DNA of 6,863 bases from the NCBI GenBank assembly GCA_002718935.1, contig PBFV01000020.1, forward strand, positions 13,059 to 19,921. The letters run 5' to 3'. The notes under the pieces are model-generated. The model was not told the DNA's origin and ran no database searches. It saw only the letters and a list, made by a program, of their open reading frames with translations. Positions within the stretch are counted from its first letter, which is position 1. Each line of letters opens with the position of its first letter. Source of the stretch: Verrucomicrobiales bacterium. GTDB taxonomy: Bacteria > Verrucomicrobiota > Verrucomicrobiia > Limisphaerales > UBA1100. A program made the translations under genes and the position numbers. Positions 1-4,720 of the stretch are shown here, one piece after another.

Positions 1-368
1 GCCAACGTCAACGGCACAATCAAAAGCACCTCATCGTGGTAGCCGTAGGTAAAGAGCTCGAGCCACTCGACTTTCTCCGGCACGGGCCATTGGATGGCTC
101 CGGCGGTGATTCCCTTTGGCAAGGCCCACTCGAGGCTGGTGGGCAGGCCATTCTCGCCGGGGTTGCGCCAGTAGATGTGCCAACCCTTCGGAATCTTTAT
201 CCGCACACCCACCTCCACGGTGGTGCCGGCCTTGGCAGTGGCCGGAGAAACCAGCAACGCGGCCTCGCTCTTGGCCTTAAAGTCGCCAAACTCGTCCTCC
301 GCCCAAAGAATGCCGGGCGAGAGAGCCAGCCACAGGATGATCAGCGCGCGCTGCATTCGCGTGAGCAT
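1..368 (-). CDS. DsbD-like thiol:disulfide interchange protein, N-terminal part (cut by window edge)
   Basis: The frame is open from an ATG at 368 to the left edge, giving 122 residues of an incomplete protein. Residues 1-23 form a signal peptide: MLTRMQR, a hydrophobic core ALIILWLALSPGI, and a cleavage site after LWA. The mature part carries the hallmark of the periplasmic N-terminal domain of DsbD/ScsB proteins: KGWHIYWRNPGENGLPTSL, then LEW.LPKG, IQWPVPE, and TYGYHDEVLLIVPL. In this family the domain passes electrons from a membrane-embedded core to periplasmic thiol partners, such as those for cytochrome c maturation or disulfide repair. The membrane core and thioredoxin domain would lie beyond the window, so the full architecture is not seen. 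An in-frame ATG at 356 is an equally possible start, and neither start has a Shine-Dalgarno sequence. The gene is divergent to the iron-sulfur operon and its first codons lie inside the inverted repeat at 364-396. The family call is strong; the exact subfamily is open. Confidence 0.85.
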   Translation of the reverse strand, partial: MLTRMQRALIILWLALSPGILWAEDEFGDFKAKSEAALLVSPATAKAGTTVEVGVRIKIPKGWHIYWRNPGENGLPTSLEWALPKGITAGAIQWPVPEKVEWLELFTYGYHDEVLLIVPLTL

Positions 369-396
369 TTCAAAAAAAACGCGATTTTGAAATGCT
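364..396. repeat. Perfect 12-bp inverted repeat in the divergent control region
   Basis: AGCATTTCAAAA (364-375) and its exact reverse complement TTTTGAAATGCT (385-396) are separated by 9 nt (376-384). The start codon of the DsbD-like gene (368-366, minus strand) lies in the left arm. A mirrored ATG (392-394, plus strand), in frame with the iscA-like gene, lies in the right arm. A second, smaller inverted repeat, TTTGAA-N8-TTCAAA (386-405), overlaps the right arm. The position suggests an operator shared by the two divergent genes, or a hairpin over the DsbD-like start codon. This is inference from symmetry and position; I recognise no regulator consensus. Confidence 0.6.
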
Positions 397-430
397 TTAT
401 TCAAACGCTCCCTTGTCATATGCTGCGCGC
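397..430 (+). promoter_or_regulatory. Possible promoter -10 region of the iscA-like operon
   Basis: TATGCT at 419-424 matches four of six bases of the sigma-70 -10 consensus and lies 6 nt before the ATG at 431. No convincing -35 hexamer is seen at the right distance: the 17-nt position holds TTTATT (396-401). If the element is real, transcription would start at or next to the ATG, giving a leaderless mRNA. A promoter is expected here because the gene is first in its operon and only 62 bp separate it from the divergent gene. Confidence 0.25.
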
Positions 431-820
431 ATGCTTGCGGGCAAACGCAAATCCAACACCAGCACTGAAACCAACTATCGCGTGGGCGACGAGCGCTTGG
501 TGAAGCTCACAGATGCCGCCGCTGAAAAGGTGGGTACGCTACTTTCCAGGCAGGGCCGCCCGGATGGCGTGTTGCGCGTGGCGGTGATGGGTGGCGGCTG
601 CAGCGGCCTGCAATACAAGATGGACCTACAGGATGCGCCGGCCAACCGAGACATCCTCGTAGAGAGCGCCGGCATTCGCGTGGTGGTCGATCCCAAGAGC
701 GCACTATACGTGACCGGCAGCGAGCTTGACTACCAAAGCGGCCTCGAGGAATCCGGCTTCAAGGTCAACAACCCCAACGCGGCCACCACCTGTTCCTGCG
801 GCGAAAGTTTTAGTGCCTAG
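431..820 (+). CDS. iscA: A-type iron-sulfur cluster carrier (IscA/ErpA/HesB family)
   Basis: This is a cytoplasmic protein that holds an iron-sulfur cluster and passes it to apo-enzymes. From the ATG at 431 it has 129 residues. The three cluster-binding cysteines are Cys57 (in MGGGCSGLQY), Cys121 and Cys123 (in TTCSCGESFSA). Their spacings of 64 and 2 residues equal those of Cys35, Cys99 and Cys101 in E. coli IscA. Other family marks are KLTDAAAEKV near the start, VVVDPKSALYVTGSELDY, and GFKVNNPNA before the C-terminal motif. Family members usually have CGCG where this has CSCG. There is an N-terminal extension of about 22 residues relative to IscA. An upstream in-frame ATG at 392 would make 142 residues but lies in the inverted repeat, and a GTG at 482 would give a more typical length. 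No Shine-Dalgarno is seen at any of them. The gene is first in a tight operon and is followed by an HscB-like gene, which favours an ISC-type context. ErpA or SufA naming cannot be excluded. Confidence 0.9.
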   Translation: MLAGKRKSNTSTETNYRVGDERLVKLTDAAAEKVGTLLSRQGRPDGVLRVAVMGGGCSGLQYKMDLQDAPANRDILVESAGIRVVVDPKSALYVTGSELDYQSGLEESGFKVNNPNAATTCSCGESFSA

Positions 821-822
821 CC

Positions 823-999
823 ATGGCCGTGCTAATGGTCATCGGGCTGGCGTTACTGGGCCTGTTCGCAATTGCGGCCATCATCGCCCTGATCATTTTC
901 CTCGTGAAACGCAAATCCTCCGGCGGACCGGCCCTTGAGGAACAGGTGCGGTCGTTGGAAATTGAGGTGCAGGTATTAAAATCAACTATCGAGAAATAA
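823..999 (+). CDS. Small single-span membrane protein with a short C-terminal coiled coil (58 aa, unknown function)
   Basis: I do not recognise this protein. The ATG lies 2 nt after the stop of the iscA-like gene and encodes 58 residues. Residues 3-28 form one very hydrophobic helix (MAVLMVIGLALLGLF, then AIAAIIALIIFLV). It is followed by KRK (29-31), which predicts the C-terminus in the cytoplasm. A Ser-Gly-Gly-Pro linker leads to a short amphipathic helix (38-58) with hydrophobic residues Leu38, Val42, Leu45, Val49, Leu52 and Ile56, a regular 4-3-4-3-4 spacing typical of a coiled coil. The protein could anchor a partner to the inner membrane or oligomerise. There is no Shine-Dalgarno, so translation is probably coupled to the gene upstream. 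The hydrophobic helix followed by ordered heptads, plus exact packing in the operon, argues for a real gene. The general layout resembles PspB or CcoS, but their signature residues are absent. Confidence 0.75.
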   Translation: MAVLMVIGLALLGLFAIAAIIALIIFLVKRKSSGGPALEEQVRSLEIEVQVLKSTIEK

Positions 1000-1003
1000 T
1001 CCA

Positions 1004-1183
1004 ATGTCCGCAACTAATCACTTGTTCGCCGCTCTGAGTACCATTGAGTTCATGGTCCTACTGGCAATTGTATTAGCCATTGCGATCGCTGGAATTGTCA
1101 TGCTGGTCGTTTATTTTAAAAATAAAAATCAGCCGCCCACACAAGATCCCCCGACCTCCACAACTAACCCCAACGATGACTGA
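1004..1183 (+). CDS. Small single-span membrane protein with a Pro/Thr/Asn/Asp-rich tail (59 aa, unknown function)
   Basis: I do not recognise this protein. The ATG lies 4 nt after the preceding stop and encodes 59 residues. A polar start (MSATNHLFAALSTIE) is followed by one membrane helix at about 16-38 (FMVLLAIVLAIAIAG, then IVMLVVYF). A short basic patch KNKN and a likely disordered tail (43-59) rich in Pro, Thr, Asn and Asp come next. Positive-inside bias suggests a cytoplasmic tail. Its stop codon overlaps the start of the hscB-like gene by 8 bp, and it directly follows another small membrane protein of similar size, so the two may act as a pair. GAG at 991-993 is too distant to be a convincing Shine-Dalgarno. 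The base composition is slightly more AT-rich than its neighbours, mostly through the Lys/Asn/Ile codons. Function is unknown; its reality is supported by the membrane helix and the operon packing. Confidence 0.7.
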   Translation: MSATNHLFAALSTIEFMVLLAIVLAIAIAGIVMLVVYFKNKNQPPTQDPPTSTTNPNDD

Positions 1184-1745
1184 CGCCTTCGCTCTGCTGG
1201 AGAAACCGAGGCAGCCGTGGCTGGAGGAGGCGGCGTTGAAGGAGAATTTCCTCAACCGTTCGGCCGCCACACATCCGGACAAGTTTAGTGATCCCGCTCA
1301 GAAAGCGGGCGCCAGTGACCGCTTTGCCGCGTTGAACACCGCGCACGACACCCTGCGTGATCCCAAGCTCCGCCTGCGGCACCTTATTGAGCTGGAAACC
1401 GGCGCCCCTCCCGCGGACGTTCACGACATCCCGCCGGACACCGCCGAACTGTTTCTCGCCGTTGGCCAACTGCTCCGGCCCGTGGACGCTTTCCTCACCG
1501 AGCGCGAGGCACAAACCTCACCACTGCTCCGCGCGCAATCCTATCCGGCTGCCCTGGATTGGCTGGAGCAGGTAAACACCTTGCTTGCCACACTCAACGA
1601 ACAGCTTGCTGATGCCGAGGCCACCTTGCAAAAAATGAATGACAACTGGACCGCCGCCGAGCTGGAGTCAGTCTATCACCAATTCAGTTATCTGCAAAAA
1701 TGGCGCGCCCAGCTCAACGACCGCGCCCTGCGTCTAGGCCAGTGA
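1176..1745 (+). CDS. hscB: HscB-like J-domain co-chaperone for iron-sulfur cluster transfer
   Basis: This is a cytoplasmic protein of 189 residues. The N-terminal J-domain (about 1-75) has FALLEKPRQPWLEEAAL, the invariant HPD loop at 33-35 (in THPDKFSDP), and the helix motif LNTAHDTLRDPKLRLRHLIEL expected of HscB. The HPD loop stimulates the ATPase of an Hsp70 partner (HscA in the ISC system). The C-terminal half (about 88-189) is helical and charged, ending with YLQKWRAQLNDR, like the HscB C-terminal domain that binds the IscU scaffold. E. coli HscB has 171 residues, so the length fits. The ATG at 1176 overlaps the previous stop by 8 bp, suggesting translational coupling. A longer in-frame start at 1080 would run through the membrane protein gene and lacks family similarity. 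The position after an A-type carrier supports the assignment. No hscA, iscU or fdx is in the window, and the C-terminal half is only weakly typical, so a more general J-protein remains possible. Confidence 0.75.
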   Translation: MTDAFALLEKPRQPWLEEAALKENFLNRSAATHPDKFSDPAQKAGASDRFAALNTAHDTLRDPKLRLRHLIELETGAPPADVHDIPPDTAELFLAVGQLLRPVDAFLTEREAQTSPLLRAQSYPAALDWLEQVNTLLATLNEQLADAEATLQKMNDNWTAAELESVYHQFSYLQKWRAQLNDRALRLGQ

Positions 1746-1746
1746 C

Positions 1747-2139
1747 ATGCTCAAGGCTGCGGACATTCTGTTTTACGTCGTCCACCTCGCACTCATCATC
1801 AGCTGCCTGAGCGGCTGGGCCGTGCCGAGATTGCGCACGGCGCATCGCTACTTGATGGCGGGCATCCTCAGCAGTTGGTTTTTGCTCGGGCTAAAATTCG
1901 GTATCGGCTACTGCGTATTGACCGATTGGCATTGGCAGATCAAAGAGAAGCTTGGCCAAAGCGATCTGCCCAACTCGTTTATCAAACATATTCTGGATCA
2001 GGTGCTGCCCTTTGGAATATCCAATCGCGCGGTGGACATCCTAACGCTCGTGGCCTTTTACGGAGCCTTGCTAACCACGATCATCGTGTGGTGGCGCGAT
2101 CGACGTCGCGCCCAGAAGAGCATTCCTCCGGTCGATTAG
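1747..2139 (+). CDS. DUF2784-like inner-membrane protein (130 aa)
   Basis: The ATG lies 1 nt after the stop of the hscB-like gene, so this is the last member of the operon. The 130-residue protein has about three membrane helices (roughly 6-25, 35-55 and 97-116). The loop GYCVLTDWHWQIKEKLG (54-70), followed by DLPNSFIK, resembles the conserved loop of DUF2784 proteins, which I recall as a Cys-x-Leu-Thr-Asp-Trp-His-Trp pattern in Bacteroidota and relatives. The tail WWRDRRRAQ (115-123) is basic and probably cytoplasmic. Family function is unknown. Cys56, His62 and the neighbouring Trp residues are concentrated in one loop and could bind a metal or cofactor, which is speculation. Shine-Dalgarno is absent. 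The family assignment rests on memory of the motif and should be tested with a profile. Confidence 0.65.
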   Translation: MLKAADILFYVVHLALIISCLSGWAVPRLRTAHRYLMAGILSSWFLLGLKFGIGYCVLTDWHWQIKEKLGQSDLPNSFIKHILDQVLPFGISNRAVDILTLVAFYGALLTTIIVWWRDRRRAQKSIPPVD

Positions 2140-2149
2140 CGTATTTTCA

Positions 2150-2178
2150 TTGAATCACCGCTCCCCACGGCCTATCCA
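2150..2178 (+). promoter_or_regulatory. Possible sigma-70 promoter of the propeller gene pair
   Basis: TTGAAT (2150-2155) and TATCCA (2173-2178) are separated by exactly 17 nt. They match four and three of six consensus bases. The predicted transcription start lies within a few bases of the ATG at 2189. The 49-bp gap after the DUF2784-like gene is the largest in the plus-strand block, so a separate promoter for the pair is plausible. No terminator hairpin is seen in the gap, so read-through from the upstream operon is also possible. Confidence 0.35.
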
Positions 2179-2188
2179 ATAGGGACAC

Positions 2189-3415
2189 ATGCGCACCCTA
2201 CTCTCGCTTATTGTATTCATTAGCGCCCTGCCCGCTTTGCACGCGCTGGACTGGCCGCAGTTTCGCGGCCCCAACCGTGACGGCGTCAGCCCGGATCAGG
2301 GCCTCGCGGCCGGCTGGCCCGAGGGCGGCCCGGAACTGCTATGGACCGCCAAGGGCGTGGGCGGCGGCTACTCCAGCGTGGCTACGGCCGATGGCGTGCT
2401 ATACACGCTCGGCGATGAGCAGGACGCCTGTTACCTATACGCCTTGAGCGCGGCGGGCAAGCACCTGTGGAAAGGCCGCATTGGCACCCCAGGTGGACAT
2501 CGCAAATATCCCGGGCCGCGCAGCACGCCTACGGTGGCCGGCGGCCGCGTGTATGCGCTAGGCCAGCAGGGAGATTTGGTGTGTTTTGACATCAAGACTC
2601 AAAAAGAAGTTTGGCGCAACCACCTCGGCATCGACTTAAAGGGCGCAATGATGAGCGGCTGGCGATGGAGCGAATCTCCACTGGTGGATGGCAAGCAGGT
2701 GGTGATCACGCCCGGTGGACGCGAAGGCGCCATGGCGGCATTGAACACAGAAAACGGTGCGATTATATGGCGCTGCAAGCCCTTCACCGACCGCGCTGGA
2801 TACAGCTCGGTGATCATTCGTGAGATTGCCGATCGCAAGCAGTACATCCAACTCACCGGCGAGAGTGTAGTGGGAGTAGAGGCGACCACGGGCACGCTAC
2901 TTTGGCAGGCAAAGCGTAAGGGCCGCACGGCGGTAGTGAGCACGCCAGTGTTTCACGACGGACACCTATTCGTGAGCAGCGCGTACAATGTGGGCTGCAA
3001 CGGTTTTCAGGTGAATTACGACGGCAACAAGTTTTCCGTGAAGCAAACCTACATGCACGCTGGCAGTGCGGGCATGGCCAATCATCATGGCGGCGTGGTG
3101 CGCGTGGGCGCTCACGTGTACGGATCCAATGGCAACCGCCTCAGCTGCATTGAGCTGGCCACGGGCAAGGTGTTGTGGAACGAACCGAGCGCCGGCAAAG
3201 GCGCGATTGTGGTGGTGGGCGACAAAATCATCCTGCGCACCGAGCGTGGCCCGGTATCCATGGTCAAGGCCACGCCCAAGGCCTACGAGGAGTTGGGGCG
3301 CTTTGAACAACCGGATCGCACCCGCTCACGAGCGTGGAGCCATCCGGTAGTGAGCCACGGCGTGCTGTACCTCAAGGATCAGGACACCCTCTACGCGTAC
3401 AACCTGAAAAAGTAA
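2189..3415 (+). CDS. Secreted PQQ-like beta-propeller protein (copy 1)
   Basis: The protein has 408 residues with a signal peptide at 1-19 (MRTLLSLIVFISALPALHA). The mature protein begins LDWPQFRGPNRDGVSP, the usual opening of Verrucomicrobiota and Planctomycetota quinoprotein-like propellers. Blade repeats ending in a Gly-x-x-x-Trp type turn are visible at about 81-95, 131-142, 181-194, 227-239 and 319-330, and the closing strand LYAYNL is at 401-406. There is no lipobox cysteine, so it is periplasmic rather than a BamB-type lipoprotein. I see no haem motif and no vicinal cysteine pair as in PQQ alcohol dehydrogenases, so enzyme activity cannot be claimed. AGGGA at 2181-2185, 3 nt before the ATG, is the only Shine-Dalgarno-like sequence near a start in this window. 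It is the first of two tandem paralogues. Role unknown; binding or structural work in the periplasm is likely. Confidence 0.88.
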   Translation: MRTLLSLIVFISALPALHALDWPQFRGPNRDGVSPDQGLAAGWPEGGPELLWTAKGVGGGYSSVATADGVLYTLGDEQDACYLYALSAAGKHLWKGRIGTPGGHRKYPGPRSTPTVAGGRVYALGQQGDLVCFDIKTQKEVWRNHLGIDLKGAMMSGWRWSESPLVDGKQVVITPGGREGAMAALNTENGAIIWRCKPFTDRAGYSSVIIREIADRKQYIQLTGESVVGVEATTGTLLWQAKRKGRTAVVSTPVFHDGHLFVSSAYNVGCNGFQVNYDGNKFSVKQTYMHAGSAGMANHHGGVVRVGAHVYGSNGNRLSCIELATGKVLWNEPSAGKGAIVVVGDKIILRTERGPVSMVKATPKAYEELGRFEQPDRTRSRAWSHPVVSHGVLYLKDQDTLYAYNLKK

Positions 3416-3454
3416 TCTTTGAAAAACCGAATCAACTCCGTACCTTCCCGACAA

Positions 3455-4669
3455 ATGAAACGCATCGTTACAACCCTGGCACTCTTGTCCTTTATCCTGC
3501 CCGCGCAGGCCATCGACTGGCCGCAATGGCGCGGCCCCAATCGCGACGGCGTCAGCCCCGCACAAGGCTTGTTGGAAAAATGGCCGGAAGACGGTCCGAA
3601 GCTCGCGTGGAAAACCCGCGGCGTAGGCACCGGCTTCTCCAGCGTGGCCGTGGTGAAAGGCCGCATTTATACCATGGGTGACGGTGCCGAATCCAGCCAC
3701 GTGCTTTGCCTCAACGCCAAGGACGGCAAAATCATTTGGACCTCCAAGGCGGTCGGCAAAACCGGCGGCAACTACAAGGGCACCCGCAGCACCCCCACGG
3801 TGGTGGGCGATGTGCTCTACGCGCTCGGCCAGTTCGGCGACTTGGTTTGCCTGAAGACCGCCGATGGCTCCGAGGTTTGGCGCGCCAGTCTCACGCAGGA
3901 TTTCGGCGGCCGGGCCGGCGGCTGGAATTACACCGAGAGTGTGCTCGTTGATGACGGCAAAGTGATGGTCACCCCCGGTGGCCGCAAAGGTGCCGTAGTG
4001 GCGCTCAACGCCAAGACGGGCAAGCTCATCTGGCAAAGCACCGACTTCACCGATGGGGCACAATACAGCTCGCTCATCGCCCGCGACTTTGGCGACATTC
4101 GCCAATACATCCAGCTCACCGGCCAAAACGTGGTGGGCCTCGGTGCCAACACCGGCGAAGTGCTCTGGAAGGCGCCGCGCGCCGGACGCACCGCGACCAT
4201 CAGCACACCGGTGTTTCACGAAGGCAGCCTGTTTGTTAGCAGCGCCTACGGCGTGGGTTGCAACGGTTTTGAGGTGAAAGCTGCCGGCGGCAAATTCACA
4301 ACCCGCCAAACATACGCCAACAAATCCATGGCCAATCACCACGGCGGCGTGATCCGCGTGGGCAATTTTGTGTACGGCTCCAGCGGCGGCACCCTCGCCT
4401 GCCTGAACCTGAAGACCGGCGAGGAAATGTGGCGCGAACGCAGCGCCGGCAAGGGCGCCATTGTGATCGTGGGCAAACAGATCATCCTGCGCGCAGAAAG
4501 CGGGCCGGTGTCGTTGGTGGAAGTGAACCCCACCAAGTACAATGAGATCAGCCGGTTCAACCAGCCCGAGCGCACGCGTGCCCGCGCCTGGAGTCATCCG
4601 GTGGTGAGCAACGGCATCCTGTACCTGAAGGATCAGGATCTCCTGTTGGCCTACGACCTGCGCAAGTAA
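3455..4669 (+). CDS. Secreted PQQ-like beta-propeller protein (copy 2, tandem paralogue)
   Basis: The ATG at 3455 gives 404 residues with a 19-residue signal peptide (MKRIVTTLALLSFILPAQA) and a mature start IDWPQWRGPNRDGVSP. This places the DWPQ motif at the same residue number as in the gene upstream and decides the start. A TTG at 3419 would add 12 residues before a complete signal peptide and is unlikely. The two proteins align almost end to end with very few gaps, and about 60 percent of the positions I compared by eye are identical. Shared blocks include YSSxI, QYIQLTG, GRTA, STPVFH, LFVSSAY, VGCNGF, MANHHGG, SAGKGAIV and RAWSHPVVS. Blade turns are near 84-95, 131-142, 182-193, 227-238 and 316-326. 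The start is 39 bp after the previous stop, with no terminator between, so the pair is probably co-transcribed. No catalytic residues or haem motif are visible. Substrate and function are unknown. Confidence 0.88.
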   Translation: MKRIVTTLALLSFILPAQAIDWPQWRGPNRDGVSPAQGLLEKWPEDGPKLAWKTRGVGTGFSSVAVVKGRIYTMGDGAESSHVLCLNAKDGKIIWTSKAVGKTGGNYKGTRSTPTVVGDVLYALGQFGDLVCLKTADGSEVWRASLTQDFGGRAGGWNYTESVLVDDGKVMVTPGGRKGAVVALNAKTGKLIWQSTDFTDGAQYSSLIARDFGDIRQYIQLTGQNVVGLGANTGEVLWKAPRAGRTATISTPVFHEGSLFVSSAYGVGCNGFEVKAAGGKFTTRQTYANKSMANHHGGVIRVGNFVYGSSGGTLACLNLKTGEEMWRERSAGKGAIVIVGKQIILRAESGPVSLVEVNPTKYNEISRFNQPERTRARAWSHPVVSNGILYLKDQDLLLAYDLRK

Positions 4670-4690
4670 CGCCAACAACAACCAATCACA

Positions 4691-4720
4691 AGCCGGCGGC
4701 AAACGCCGGCTTTTTTCTTT
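4691..4720 (+). terminator. Rho-independent terminator after the propeller pair
   Basis: AGCCGGCG (4691-4698) pairs perfectly with CGCCGGCT (4704-4711) around a GCAAA loop, and six T residues follow (4711-4716), then C and three more T. It begins 21 bp after the stop of the second propeller gene. The T-tract runs up to the stop codon of the converging helicase gene (4719-4721). On the minus strand the hairpin is not followed by a U-tract, so it should work mainly in the plus direction. Confidence 0.92.

Noticed and set aside
36..503. Plus-strand open frame of 155 codons across the DsbD-like gene and into the iscA-like gene
   Set aside because: It overlaps two genes with clear family motifs, and its product shows no recognisable features.
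823..999. Identifying the 58-residue protein as CcoS or PspB
   Set aside because: The layout (one helix plus a short cytoplasmic segment) is similar, but the acidic motif after the helix in CcoS is absent and the coiled coil is shorter than in PspB. No cbb3 oxidase or phage-shock genes are nearby.
1080..1175. Upstream extension of the hscB-like gene
   Set aside because: The extra 32 residues come from reading the small membrane protein gene in another frame. The J-domain begins right after the ATG at 1176.
3419..3454. TTG start of the second propeller gene
   Set aside because: It would put 12 residues before a complete signal peptide, whereas the ATG at 3455 gives the same 19-residue signal peptide length as the paralogue.
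2189..4669. Calling the propeller genes BamB or PQQ-dependent alcohol dehydrogenase
   Set aside because: There is no lipobox as in BamB, no haem motif and no vicinal cysteine pair as in the dehydrogenases. The proteins are also shorter than the latter. Only the fold-level assignment is supported.
3326..4702. Minus-strand open frame of 458 codons antisense to the second propeller gene
   Set aside because: It is longer than the sense gene but its product is a His/Ala/Val/Gly-rich shadow with no domain. The sense frame has a signal peptide, blade repeats and a close paralogue. The same antisense frame is partly open in the first copy, as expected from sense-strand conservation and codon bias.
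4691..4720. Bidirectional terminator serving the helicase as well
   Set aside because: On the minus strand the hairpin is followed by mixed sequence rather than a U-tract, so only plus-strand function is supported.
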